Source: CAYSZB01 sp964435475 (lineage in GTDB: Bacteria > Chloroflexota > Anaerolineae > Anaerolineales > Anaerolineaceae). From it: a DNA stretch of 64,000 nucleotides. Location: contig CAYSZB010000002.1 of NCBI GenBank assembly GCA_964435475.1, forward strand, positions 1 to 64,000, given 5' to 3'. The notes beneath the pieces are model-generated. The model was not told the origin of the DNA. It did not search any database and saw nothing but the letters and a program-made list of their open reading frames with translations. The position numbers and the translations under genes are program-made. Each line of letters starts with the position of its first letter. The stretch's first letter is position 1. This document shows, piece by piece, positions 18,654-27,471 of this stretch.

Positions 18654-18670
18654 CAGCCTTTCAGCTTTGG

Positions 18671-19516
18671 TCATCCTGCCATGAAGGCGATGCTTAAGGT
18701 GCCAGGACCGGTATGGGAGCCGACCACTGGGCTGACCTCACTCAATATACTCTCGACAGGGTGCAACAGCTCTTCAGCTGTCGTCTTTAAAGTAAGCGCT
18801 TCTCCCTCGCACAGCGCATGAAATACCGAGATCCTGACCGGCTTGACATCTCCCACCTGTTTCTCAACCAGTTGCAGCATGCGGGCGATCGCCTTTTTGC
18901 GCGATATGACGCTTTCCACCAGTTCAATCTTGCCTTCCCGGATCTCCATCAGGGGTTTCAGGTTCAGGGCAGAGCCCAATAACCGCTTGGCTGAATTGAT
19001 GCGCCCGCCTTTGTGAAGGTAGGTCAATGTGTCCACAGTGAAGTAAACACCTATTTTTGGATAAGTTGCCTCAGCCAGCGCTTTGCATTCAGCCAGTGTT
19101 GCCCCTGCTTTGGCTGCCCGTGCGACAGTCAGCACCATGAAGCTGAGCGCCATGGAAACCAGGCGTGTATCCATCACCTCGATCGGTTCACCGGGGAATT
19201 CCTTGACCGCCTGGTAAGCGGATTCCATCGTCCCGGAAATGCCCGAAGAGATACCCATGTAGAAGATCTCTTTTCCCTGTTTGCGCAATTCCCTGAAAGC
19301 ATCCACAAATTGCTGAACGGTCGCCTGACTGGTTGTAGGAATGGTATTGGCAGTCAAGAGACGGGTATACAGGTCGGTCGCCGAAATATCGACGCCATCC
19401 AGGTAGGTATTCCCCTCAAAATTTACTGAAAGTGGAACTACCCCAATCTCAAGCTCTTCACAAAAGCTCTTGGGGAGATAGGCACTACTATCCGTTAATA
19501 TCGCGACTTTACTCAT
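18671..19516 (-). CDS. DegV family fatty-acid-binding protein
   Basis: The 281-residue protein begins with VAILTDSSAYLPKSFCEELE and continues with VVPLSVNFEGNTYLDGVDIS, TTSQATVQQFVDAF, FYMGISSGISGTMESAYQA and LTYLHKGGRINSAKRLLGS. This is the full pattern of DegV (EDD-fold) proteins, which bind a fatty acid and pass it to fatty acid kinase FakA in Firmicutes (FakB role). No FakA-like gene is in the window. It ends GPGTLSIAFMAG, matching the family's usual C-terminus. It is transcribed alone, divergent from the following membrane protein. Confidence 0.93.
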   Translation of the reverse strand: MSKVAILTDSSAYLPKSFCEELEIGVVPLSVNFEGNTYLDGVDISATDLYTRLLTANTIPTTSQATVQQFVDAFRELRKQGKEIFYMGISSGISGTMESAYQAVKEFPGEPIEVMDTRLVSMALSFMVLTVARAAKAGATLAECKALAEATYPKIGVYFTVDTLTYLHKGGRINSAKRLLGSALNLKPLMEIREGKIELVESVISRKKAIARMLQLVEKQVGDVKPVRISVFHALCEGEALTLKTTAEELLHPVESILSEVSPVVGSHTGPGTLSIAFMAG

Positions 19517-19685
19517 TGTTCCTCCAGACCAGATTTTTTATCTAGTTTAATTAACACCAAAATAATGATAGGATATGATAGAAGATGATAGCATTTGATG
19601 AATGCGGGTCTCTATAATCCGTCTGGTAATGAACAATATATTATGCTAATTGTAATATAAAACCTAACGTAACGGAGAATACTTT

Positions 19686-21353
19686 ATGCACCAACAAATA
19701 GACGAAACAAAGAACGAACAGAAACTTGATTTTAAACATCCACTATGGCTGTGGGTGATACCCCTGGTTTCTGCCATCCTTTTCGACCAGTTATTCTGGA
19801 GCAAGACACCCGGGATCGTATTCCTGGCCATCGTTATCCTGATCCTCCTGGGAGGTTTCATCAATGCCCTGATCCAGAAGAAACATGGTCCATTTACTTC
19901 ATGGATCCTGTTACTGCCCATCCTGTTTGGCGCTGTGATGACCATTTTCCGCCTGGATGCCTTCACCAATGCCGCCAATATCCTGGTCAGCCTTTACGCA
20001 CTGGTATTGCTGGCCATGACCTTTCTCAATGGAGAATGGTTTACCTATCGCCTGCGGGATATCCTGGAAGGTGCGGTGAAATTATTCGTCAGCATCCTGA
20101 TCGACCCGATCCGCTTGCTGGTCAGTTCTGTCAAGAAGAACACCCAGAAAGCACCTGGGGAGAAAAAGGCTTCATCAAGAAAAATATCCGCAGTATTACG
20201 AGGGCTGCTGATCGCCCTCCCGCTGGTCATCATTCTGGGGGCCCTGCTGGCTTCTGCCGACCTGATATTTTCGGAAAAGATCACCGGTGCCTTTAAATGG
20301 TTGAAGATCGAGAACTTTGGGCAGTTTGTCTTTCGCTTTATTTATGTCATAGTCCTGGCATATGGTTTGTGTGGCGCCTTTATTTACATCCTATCCCAGA
20401 CGCAACCAAAACAGGCAAAAACTGAAGAAAAACCGTTCGTTGCCCCCTTCCTGGGCAAGACCGAGGCTTTGATCGTCCTTGCCTGTGTCAATCTGCTCTT
20501 TGCCGTTTTCCTGGCTGTCCAGTTCCGTTACTTTTTCGGCGGAAATGCCAATATCACTTTCGAAGGTTTCACTTATGCAGAATATGCACGCAAAGGCTTC
20601 TTTGAACTCGTCACAGTCGCGATCATCAGCCTGCTCCTCTTTTTCGTGCTCAGCCACATCACCAAACGGTCAGCCGGGCGGGAACGTTGGACCTTTTCGA
20701 TTCTGGGTATCCTGTTGATCCTGCAGGTCGGGGTGATGTTACTTTCCGCCCACTACCGCCTGTCGCTGTATGAAACCGCCTACGGTTTCACCCAGGCACG
20801 AACCGTGACCCATGTCTTCATCATCTGGCTGGCGGTCTTACTCCTTGCAATGGTAGTCCTTGAGGTAAGTCAAAGACTTGGCAGGGTTGCCATTGTCCTG
20901 TTCCTGGTCGCAGTTGGTTTTATGGTCACTTTAAATTTCATCAATGTTGATAAGTTCATTGTTGAAAAGAACATCACCCATGCCAGTGAAGGAAATGACC
21001 TGGACATTCATTATCTCGTCTGGAGCCTGAGCGAAGATGGCACACCTGCCTTGTTTGATGCCTACCTTGCGCCCAACATGGATCCTGATCTTAAGCAGCA
21101 AATCGGGGCTGTCCTTGCCTGCCGCAGTGTCAATGCGGAAACCCGCTCTGAAAACTGGTCCTGGGTATCATGGCATGCCTCTCGTGATAAAGCGTCACAG
21201 CTATACAAGGAAAATGCGCCTTTACTTGCTGATTATGAGTTACAGGACTCAGAAGAAGGTTATTGGACTGTCAAACTCAAAGGTGAGACCAGGCCATGTT
21301 ATGACCTGGTACATGGGTTTGAAACACAGAAGGGTGCTGATTTTCTTGATTGA
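19686..21353 (+). CDS. DUF4173 (DUF4153-like) multi-pass membrane protein
   Basis: The 555-residue protein has about a dozen hydrophobic segments from residue 20 to about 425. A soluble C-terminal region of about 120 residues starts after NFINVDKFIVEKNI. The stretch FRYFFGGNANITFEGFTYAE with YARKGFFELVTVAII is the DUF4173 hallmark. The function is unknown for the whole family. It stands as a single gene closed by a terminator, so no context clue is available. An upstream TAACGGAG provides the ribosome binding site. Confidence 0.85.
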   Translation: MHQQIDETKNEQKLDFKHPLWLWVIPLVSAILFDQLFWSKTPGIVFLAIVILILLGGFINALIQKKHGPFTSWILLLPILFGAVMTIFRLDAFTNAANILVSLYALVLLAMTFLNGEWFTYRLRDILEGAVKLFVSILIDPIRLLVSSVKKNTQKAPGEKKASSRKISAVLRGLLIALPLVIILGALLASADLIFSEKITGAFKWLKIENFGQFVFRFIYVIVLAYGLCGAFIYILSQTQPKQAKTEEKPFVAPFLGKTEALIVLACVNLLFAVFLAVQFRYFFGGNANITFEGFTYAEYARKGFFELVTVAIISLLLFFVLSHITKRSAGRERWTFSILGILLILQVGVMLLSAHYRLSLYETAYGFTQARTVTHVFIIWLAVLLLAMVVLEVSQRLGRVAIVLFLVAVGFMVTLNFINVDKFIVEKNITHASEGNDLDIHYLVWSLSEDGTPALFDAYLAPNMDPDLKQQIGAVLACRSVNAETRSENWSWVSWHASRDKASQLYKENAPLLADYELQDSEEGYWTVKLKGETRPCYDLVHGFETQKGADFLD

Positions 21354-21381
21354 GCAGCGCCAAAGAAAATTACTTTCCTTT

Positions 21382-21416
21382 GCCATCCTCTGGGTTTCCG
21401 GGGATGGCATTTTTTT
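21382..21416 (+). terminator. Terminator after the DUF4173 gene
   Basis: A 7-bp stem GCCATCC/GGATGGC (21382-21388 and 21402-21408) is followed by A and seven T residues. It separates the DUF4173 gene from the molybdenum cofactor operon. Confidence 0.8.
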
Positions 21417-21521
21417 ACCATTTGGCCATTTTGAACAGGCTCTTCCCATCCTTTCACAGTCTATTGGGAATTTTGAGCGAATTAAGTTATCATACAACCA
21501 TTGATATTTATGGAATAGCCA

Positions 21522-22730
21522 ATGTTAACTGTAAAACCTGTTTCTGAAGCCCAAAAGATCATCCTGGATCGCTTTGGTCACCTGCGAACCTCCACTGAGA
21601 CCGTGTCCTTGGAAAATATCCTTGACCGCGTCCTGGCAAAGGACATCATTGCCAGCGAATTTGTGCCGGATTTTAACCGCTCAACCGTCGATGGTTACGC
21701 CGTACAAGGCAGGGACGTTTTTGGTTGTTCGGATGCCATTCCAGCCCTGCTGACCCTTATCGGCCGGGTCTCCATGGGCAGTCATGCCAACCTTATTGTG
21801 CACAGCGGCGAATGTGCCTATGTCCCAACCGGTGCTGAGGTCCCGCAAGGTGCTGACACAATGGTCATGCTGGAATATGCAGAAGAACTGGGCGACAGGC
21901 AGATCGCGATCTACAAACCTGCCGCACCTGGCAGCAACATGATCTATCGCGGGGATGACACCAAACCCGGTGAAGTTATACTGACTGCAGGTCGCAGGAT
22001 CAACATTGCTGATGCCGGCTCGCTGGCTGCTCTCGGGGTGGTGAACGTACCGGTCATGCGCCGTCCGCGAGTGGCGATCATTTCGACCGGTGATGAACTG
22101 GTCAACCCATCAGATCCGCTGACTCCCGGCAAGATCCGTGACGTTAACGCTCCCATGCTCTGCCAGGCTGTTCGCCAGGCAGGCGGTGAAGCAAACTTTA
22201 TAGGGATCATCGAAGACAACGACCAGGCGATCCGCGCCGCCATCCGGCAGGCTCTTCCCGATTGTGACCTGTTGATCCTTTCTGGCGGAACTTCGGTAGG
22301 CGAAAAAGACGCTGCCCCTCGCGTGATAAGTGAACTGGGTACAATGATCCTCCATGGTTTGGCTGCCAAACCCGGGAAACCAACCCTTTTTGGCGATATC
22401 GACGGAGTGCCCATAGCCGGCCTGCCAGGCAACCCGGTGGCAGCCTACTTTATGTTCCACTTGCTGGTCCGTCCCCTGCTCCACAAGATGCAGAACAGCG
22501 AACTGGTCGACCGGTCGGTTATCTTATCCTTGGCGCGTGCTGTCCCCTCCAACCACGGTCGCGAGGAGTTCGTCCCCATAACGATCAAAGATGCACTCGT
22601 TCACCCCATTGCCAGCAAATCCGGCTTGATCACCACCCTGGCCAACACAGATGGTTTCATCTGCATCCCACGCGATGCAGAAGGCTTGGCCCAGGGCATA
22701 ATGGTGGAAGTCACCCTTTTCCAGAGGTAA
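21522..22730 (+). CDS. moeA: Molybdopterin molybdotransferase MoeA
   Basis: The 402-residue MoeA inserts molybdate or tungstate into adenylated molybdopterin. Its motifs in order are RSTVDGYAVQGRDVFG, IISTGDELVNP, ILSGGTSVGEKDAAPR, AAKPGKPTLFGDIDG and GLPGNPVAAYF. It is the first gene of a tightly packed block (moeA, moeA-PBP, moaC, moaA, MOSC-MogA). Two MoeA paralogues in one organism often divide molybdenum and tungsten insertion, and the tungstate-type importer downstream makes that plausible here. Confidence 0.95.
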   Translation: MLTVKPVSEAQKIILDRFGHLRTSTETVSLENILDRVLAKDIIASEFVPDFNRSTVDGYAVQGRDVFGCSDAIPALLTLIGRVSMGSHANLIVHSGECAYVPTGAEVPQGADTMVMLEYAEELGDRQIAIYKPAAPGSNMIYRGDDTKPGEVILTAGRRINIADAGSLAALGVVNVPVMRRPRVAIISTGDELVNPSDPLTPGKIRDVNAPMLCQAVRQAGGEANFIGIIEDNDQAIRAAIRQALPDCDLLILSGGTSVGEKDAAPRVISELGTMILHGLAAKPGKPTLFGDIDGVPIAGLPGNPVAAYFMFHLLVRPLLHKMQNSELVDRSVILSLARAVPSNHGREEFVPITIKDALVHPIASKSGLITTLANTDGFICIPRDAEGLAQGIMVEVTLFQR

Positions 22731-22732
22731 AC

Positions 22733-24652
22733 ATGCCATTTCAATACTTGACCAATATCCCCATAGACGACGCCAGGCAGCAATACCTGGATGCCTTGAA
22801 GTCCCGCTCTTTATCACACTCGGTCGAAAAGATTCCGACTGTGCAGGCTTTGGATCGCATAACCAGCGAGGCGGTCTATGCACGCATCTCAGCGCCACAT
22901 TACAATGCCTGCGCCATGGATGGCATTGCCCTGGTTGCCCGCCTGACCTTTGGGGCAACCGAGACTACCCCGGTGAGACTGCAGCCCAAAGATTTCGAGT
23001 GGGTCAACACCGGTGATCCACTGCCCGAAGGTTGTGATGCCGTGGTGATGATCGAAGATGTCATCGAAGGCGATGACATGATCACTCTTTACAGCCCTGC
23101 CACTCCCTGGCAGCATATCCGCCAGATCGGTGAGGACATCAGCGCCGGTGACATGGTCGTACCATCGTTTACAACGCTTACACCTGCCACACTGGGCGCA
23201 TTGCTGGCCGCCGGGGTGCTTGAGGTTAGCGTGGTCACCCAGCCAACCGTCGCGATCATCCCCACCGGCGATGAACTGGTTTCACCCACCGGCCAACCAG
23301 CAGCGGGAGATATCATTGAGTTTAACTCGACCATTTTTGGCGGTATGCTCAGCCAGTGGGGCTGCAAGCCCAGGGTCTACCCGATCACCCGTGACAACCC
23401 CCAGGCCATTGAACAGGCTTTGAAACAGGCGATCAACGAATGTGATGCCGTGATCCTCAACGCCGGCTCATCCGCCGGCAAGAAGGACTACGCCGCAGAT
23501 ATCATGCGCCAGATCGGCGAGGTGATCATCCACGGCATTGCCATCAAACCCGGCAAACCTGCCATTTTGGCAACAGCTCAAAGGGAAACAGACCATAAAA
23601 CCATTCCCATGATCGGGCTGCCTGGCTACCCTGTTTCCGGTATCTTAGTTATGGAGGAACTGTTCAAACCCGTGATCGAGTTACTCACCTGCCGACCTTC
23701 CATGCCCCAGCAATTTATAGAGGCATTTGTATCACGCCGCCTGACCTCAACACTGAAATACCATGAATACATCCGCTCCAGGCTGGGTAATGTGGATGGG
23801 CAGATCGTGGCTGTTCCGCTCAACCGGGGGGCTGGCGTGGTCAGTTCATTCGTCAAAGCAGATGGCATCATCCACGTCCCGCAGGATGTGGAAGGTTATG
23901 AAGCCGGCGAGAAGGTCAGGGTACAACTGCTGCGCAGCATGGACGAGATCAACCGCACCCTGGTGCTGACCGGCAGCCACGACCCCCTGCTGGATGAAGT
24001 GGCTGACATACTTAAACGCCAAAACCCAGGTTCTCAACTGGCATCCTCGCATGTGGGCAGTATGGGCGGGATCATGGCTCTCAAGCGTGGTGAAGCCCAC
24101 CTGGGCGGCATTCACCTCTTAGATGAAGCATCCGGCACCTACAACATCCCTTACCTGCGCAAGTATTTTCCCAATGGAGGCTTTGCCCTGGTCGAATGTG
24201 TTCAACGCACACAGGGATTAATGGTTGCCCCCGGTAACCCCAGGGGCATCAAGGGTATGGCTGACCTGCCCGGAAAACGCTATGTCAACCGTCAGAAAGG
24301 CAGTGGCACGCGCATCCTATGCGATTACCTGGTCAAGCAGATGGCGCTCGACCGGGATGAGATCCTGGACTATGATCGCGAGGAGTTCACCCACACAGCA
24401 GTTGCCGCAGCCATTGCGGGCGGTACAGCTGACGCCGGGCTGGGCATTTATTCTGGAGCAAAAATCTTCGGACTGGACTTTGTGCCCATCTGTGAGGAGC
24501 AATATGACCTGCTGGTTACGGAAGGTGCAATGGAACTGGATTCGGTCAAGCAATTGCTGGCAGTCCTACACAGTAGGGAATTTGCCAGGAGACTTGAGAA
24601 GTTGGGCGGTTACAAATTGAACCACCCCGGGGAGGTAAGGCTATGGAACTGA
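22733..24652 (+). CDS. MoeA fused to a periplasmic-binding-protein-like domain
   Basis: In this 639-residue protein, residues 1 to about 400 are a second MoeA (YNACAMDGIAL, IIPTGDELVSPTGQP, NAGSSAGKKDYA, GIAIKPGKPAIL, GLPGYPVSGI). Residues about 405-639 are a PBP-like domain, starting TLVLTGSHDPLLDEVADIL with SSHVGSMGGIMAL and GSGTRILCDYLVKQ. Such fusions are known in archaea and anaerobic bacteria, where the extra domain has no signal peptide and may bind molybdate, tungstate or a cofactor intermediate. It starts two bases after the first moeA and overlaps moaC by ten bases. Confidence 0.92.
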   Translation: MPFQYLTNIPIDDARQQYLDALKSRSLSHSVEKIPTVQALDRITSEAVYARISAPHYNACAMDGIALVARLTFGATETTPVRLQPKDFEWVNTGDPLPEGCDAVVMIEDVIEGDDMITLYSPATPWQHIRQIGEDISAGDMVVPSFTTLTPATLGALLAAGVLEVSVVTQPTVAIIPTGDELVSPTGQPAAGDIIEFNSTIFGGMLSQWGCKPRVYPITRDNPQAIEQALKQAINECDAVILNAGSSAGKKDYAADIMRQIGEVIIHGIAIKPGKPAILATAQRETDHKTIPMIGLPGYPVSGILVMEELFKPVIELLTCRPSMPQQFIEAFVSRRLTSTLKYHEYIRSRLGNVDGQIVAVPLNRGAGVVSSFVKADGIIHVPQDVEGYEAGEKVRVQLLRSMDEINRTLVLTGSHDPLLDEVADILKRQNPGSQLASSHVGSMGGIMALKRGEAHLGGIHLLDEASGTYNIPYLRKYFPNGGFALVECVQRTQGLMVAPGNPRGIKGMADLPGKRYVNRQKGSGTRILCDYLVKQMALDRDEILDYDREEFTHTAVAAAIAGGTADAGLGIYSGAKIFGLDFVPICEEQYDLLVTEGAMELDSVKQLLAVLHSREFARRLEKLGGYKLNHPGEVRLWN

Positions 24653-25116
24653 CCCATTTGGATAAGGATGGCAAAGCCATCATGGTCGATATCAGTGAAA
24701 AATCCGCCACGGAGCGGGTGGCTGTCGCTGAAGCCATCATCATAATGCAACCAACCACCCTGCAGTTGATCCTTGAGGGCGGCATCAAGAAAGGCGATGT
24801 TATCGCTGCCGCACGAATCGCCGGGATCATGGCAGCCAAACGGACGTCCGAACTGATCCCGTTGTGTCACCCCATCCCGCTCACAAATGCCTCAATTGAG
24901 GTAGAATCCCTCAAACCGGATGCCGTGCGCATCACCGCGACTGTCAAGACCACCTGGACCACAGGGGTAGAGATGGAAGCGTTGACTGCGGCGAGCATCG
25001 CTGCTCTGACAATCTACGACATGTGCAAGGCGGTCGACCGGGGGATGACCATCACCCAGACGCGCCTGCTAAGCAAGAGCGGTGGCCGTTCCGGCGAATA
25101 CAAGCGCGAAGGATAA
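24643..25116 (+). CDS. moaC: Cyclic pyranopterin monophosphate synthase MoaC
   Basis: The 157-residue MoaC carries out the second half of the GTP to cyclic pyranopterin monophosphate conversion begun by MoaA. Diagnostic text: GVEMEALTAASIAALTIYDM, CKAVDRGM, LIPLCHPIPLT and SGGRSGEYKR. The start ATG overlaps the end of the preceding MoeA-PBP gene, and moaA follows 12 bases after the stop, which points to translational coupling. Confidence 0.96.
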   Translation: MELTHLDKDGKAIMVDISEKSATERVAVAEAIIIMQPTTLQLILEGGIKKGDVIAAARIAGIMAAKRTSELIPLCHPIPLTNASIEVESLKPDAVRITATVKTTWTTGVEMEALTAASIAALTIYDMCKAVDRGMTITQTRLLSKSGGRSGEYKREG

Positions 25117-25128
25117 ACATAAAGCAAA

Positions 25129-26076
25129 ATGCACGACAGGTTTGGTCGCAAAATTGAATACCTGCGTCTCTCGGTCACCGAGCGCTGCACATTGCGCTGC
25201 GCTTATTGCCGTGCGGATGAAGGATACTGCCCCAAAGCTGCCGAATTGACCGCCGACGAGTTCACGCGCATCGTCAGGGCCTGTGCTCAACTGGGGATTA
25301 AAAAGGTGCGCCTGACCGGTGGTGAACCATTATTGCGCAAAGACATACTCAATATCGTTTATGACATTGCCCATACACCCGGCATAACTGAACTTTCCAT
25401 GACCACCAATGCCCAGCAGCTGGCCGGGAAAGCACTCGCCCTCAAGGAAGCTGGCTTACAGCGCATCAACATCAGCATGGATTCGTTAAACCCCGAACGC
25501 TTCAAAGAAATGACCGGGGGAGACCTTTCGCTGGTGCTTTCCGGCATTGACGAAGCCATCAGTGGTGGCTTGCTGCCGGTCAAGGTGAACGTGGTGCTCG
25601 TGCGGGGCAAGAACGACGGCGAAGTCGATGATTTCATCGCCCTGACCCGTGAAAACCCGATCGATGTGCGCTTTATCGAATTAATGCCGCTCGGGGAACT
25701 CGGCGAGGATGAGTCATTGCGCATCAGCAATGATGAGTTGATCGCTGCCCGCCCCTGGTTGGTCCCAGTGGCGCCACGCTATACAAGTCAGCCATCGCGC
25801 GACTTCCAGGTCGATGGTTACCTGGGACGCGTCGGTTTTATCAGCCCCATTTCACACAACTTCTGTGGCTTATGCAATCGACTACGACTGATGAGCGACG
25901 GCAATTTACGCATGTGTTTGGGTGTCGATTCGGAGATATCCTTGCTCCCAGCACTGCAACAGGATGATGACACCCTGCTTGAAGTCATCCGCACAGCAAT
26001 CTTCAATAAACCCGCCCGCCACCAATTTGATGCAGACTTTATTTCAGATAAGAACATGAGCAGGATCGGAGGATAG
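25129..26076 (+). CDS. moaA: GTP 3',8-cyclase MoaA (radical SAM)
   Basis: The 315-residue radical SAM enzyme has the N-terminal cluster motif ERCTLRCAYC (Cys20, Cys24, Cys27), the SAM-binding LTGGEPLLRKD, and the second 4Fe-4S site Cys246/Cys249/Cys263 in FCGLCNRLRLMSDGNLRMC. It also has the C-terminal Gly-Gly needed for catalysis with MoaC. It converts GTP to 3',8-cyclo-7,8-dihydro-GTP. All key residues are present. Its length is close to the family norm. Confidence 0.97.
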   Translation: MHDRFGRKIEYLRLSVTERCTLRCAYCRADEGYCPKAAELTADEFTRIVRACAQLGIKKVRLTGGEPLLRKDILNIVYDIAHTPGITELSMTTNAQQLAGKALALKEAGLQRINISMDSLNPERFKEMTGGDLSLVLSGIDEAISGGLLPVKVNVVLVRGKNDGEVDDFIALTRENPIDVRFIELMPLGELGEDESLRISNDELIAARPWLVPVAPRYTSQPSRDFQVDGYLGRVGFISPISHNFCGLCNRLRLMSDGNLRMCLGVDSEISLLPALQQDDDTLLEVIRTAIFNKPARHQFDADFISDKNMSRIGG

Positions 26077-26080
26077 AGTT

Positions 26081-27001
26081 ATGGCAACAGTTGTCGCCGT
26101 AAATATCAGCACCAAGAAAGGCACCGTCAAGCATCCGGTTTTGGAGGGATGTCTGATCACCCCCCAGGGCATCGAAGGGGACGCTCATGCTGGGGATTGG
26201 CACCGCCAGGTCAGCTTGTTGGACCAGGAAAGCATCGACAAAATGACCCAAAAAGGTGTCAAGGACCTGACACCGGGGAAATTTGCTGAAAACATTACCA
26301 CACAGGGCATCGAGCTCTACACACTTCCCATTGGCACCCGTCTGCTGATCGGAGAAACTGAGTTGGAAGTGACCCAGATCGGCAAGGAATGCCATCACCA
26401 CTGCCAGATCTATCAGCAGATAGGTATGTGTGTCATGCCCACCGAAGGCATCTTCGCCAAAGTGATCAAGGATGGGTTTGTGAAACCCGGCGATGAGATC
26501 GTGGTCGTTCCCACCATCCGTGCTGCCATCGTCACGGTCAGTGACAAGGGATTTTCCGGCACAAGGGAAGATAAAAGCGGACCCGCCCTTGTATCAGCTT
26601 TGAAAAACAAAGCCCAGGTATTACACACAATGATCATTCCCGATGAACTGGAGCAGATCAAAGCTGCTTTGATCGAACTGGCAGATTCAGGTCAGGTGGA
26701 TGTGATCCTCACCACCGGTGGCACCGGTTTTGCCCCGCGCGATGTCACACCCGAAGCAACACAGGCAGTGGTCGAGCGTACAGCCCCCGGCATACCCGAA
26801 GCCATGCGCCAGGCCAGCCAGCAGATTACCCCGCGTGCCATGCTGTCACGCGCCACAGCCGGTATCCGCAAACGCTCCCTCATCGTTAACCTGCCCGGCA
26901 GCCCCAAGGCAGCGGTTGAGTGCCTTGAAGTCTTTTTACCGGTCATGCAGCATGCGGTGGAAACCCTGCGCGGCGATACCTACGAGTGCGGAAGAAAATA
27001 G
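26081..27001 (+). CDS. MOSC domain fused to MogA/MoaB-type molybdopterin adenylyltransferase
   Basis: The 306-residue fusion has two parts. Residues 1 to about 145 form a MOSC domain (CLITPQGIEGDAHAGDWHRQ, TPGKFAENITTQGIELY, GKECHHHCQIYQQIGMCVMP, EGIFAKVIKDG). Residues about 148-306 form a MogA/MoaB domain (AAIVTVSDKGFSGTREDKSG, TTGGTGFAPRDVTPEAT, NLPGSPKAAVECLE). MogA adenylates molybdopterin before metal insertion by MoeA. MOSC domains bind pyranopterin cofactors and carry sulfur in related proteins. It is the last gene of the cofactor block, four bases after moaA. Confidence 0.94.
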   Translation: MATVVAVNISTKKGTVKHPVLEGCLITPQGIEGDAHAGDWHRQVSLLDQESIDKMTQKGVKDLTPGKFAENITTQGIELYTLPIGTRLLIGETELEVTQIGKECHHHCQIYQQIGMCVMPTEGIFAKVIKDGFVKPGDEIVVVPTIRAAIVTVSDKGFSGTREDKSGPALVSALKNKAQVLHTMIIPDELEQIKAALIELADSGQVDVILTTGGTGFAPRDVTPEATQAVVERTAPGIPEAMRQASQQITPRAMLSRATAGIRKRSLIVNLPGSPKAAVECLEVFLPVMQHAVETLRGDTYECGRK

Positions 27002-27337
27002 AGATCTTTTCGCAAGATCAAACTTTATTTGGAGAGACCGCAAGATTCAATGGATCCGCAATATTCAGATGACCTATTTTAAGAACTCCTGATTCCTCGA
27101 CCGCAATGACAACAGCCATGACATCCCAAGATTTCCAGTTTCGCAGTTTCGCAGTTTCGCTGCACATATACCCTGATTGCGAAACTGGTTAACAACAAGA
27201 ATTAGATCAAATCTTGGATAGTGCTGTAGTATCACTCCACACTGATTGACCAGGAAACAATCCGGCAAACCAGGCATCAAGGCAAACAAAAAAATCCCCT
27301 TTCTCAACTCTACGGACATCTTTGGTATAATCACGCT
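27002..27337. other. Intergenic region between the cofactor block and the tup operon
   Basis: No gene is supported here. It holds three direct copies of AGTTTCGC (27137-27160) with an inverted copy GCGAAACT at 27179-27186. Towards its right end, TATAAT at 27326-27331 could be the -10 box of the tup transcript. No good -35 box sits at the expected distance. Confidence 0.5.
27137..27186. repeat. Triple octamer repeat with inverted copy
   Basis: AGTTTCGC occurs three times head to tail (27137-27144, 27145-27152, 27153-27160), and its reverse complement is at 27179-27186. It could form alternative hairpins. It is too short and too regular to be a CRISPR array. Confidence 0.7.
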
Positions 27338-27359
27338 GTTCTTCGACTCATTGCCCTTC

Positions 27360-27471
27360 GACACCAGGCTCATGGGCAGGTGAGCGGAAACATGCGGTAA
27401 ATCCCAAACAACCGCGTGTTCAAGGGTACTGCCGGAAACAGCAGTGCCTCCCTTATGGAAAGGAGAATCAA
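27360..27471 (+). promoter_or_regulatory. Candidate Moco/Tuco riboswitch leader of tupABC
   Basis: The leader contains an 8-bp stem (CATGCGGT with ACCGCGTG, 27391-27420 region), then nested stems AAGGG/CCCTT and ACTGC/GCAGT. It ends GCCTCCC...TGGAAAGGAG. As I remember them, Moco RNA motifs end in a conserved GCCUCC and a GGAAAGGA that doubles as ribosome binding site; here AAAGGAG lies six bases from the GTG start of tupA. Its position, between a cofactor-synthesis block and an oxyanion importer, fits known members. I could not align it to the Rfam model, so this stays a candidate. Confidence 0.5.

Larger units (their letters stand above)
18094..18668. mobile_element. Possible small repeat-flanked unit carrying a four-helix-bundle gene
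   Basis: AAGCTGAAAGGT at 18094-18105 is repeated as an exact inverted copy at 18642-18653. Each side continues with degenerate echoes of the same words: GTGAAAGGTCAAAGGTGAAGGG on the left and CAGCCTTTCAGCTTT on the right. The enclosed segment is more AT-rich than ydcF or degV and holds a single short gene. Genes of this four-helix family occur inside rRNA intervening sequences and in scattered intergenic positions. The mobile interpretation is inference; no transposase is present. Confidence 0.35.

Noticed and set aside
27137..27160. Possible CRISPR array
   Set aside because: The repeat unit is eight bases with no spacers, so it is a simple tandem repeat.
27074..27373. 99-codon frame on the minus strand in the moa-tup intergenic region
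   Set aside because: The composition is odd, it crosses the repeat and the promoter/leader, and no family is recognised.
27360..27471. Cobalamin or c-di-GMP riboswitch upstream of tupA
   Set aside because: The conserved B12 box and GEMM core words are absent. The Moco-type 3' end and gene context fit better.
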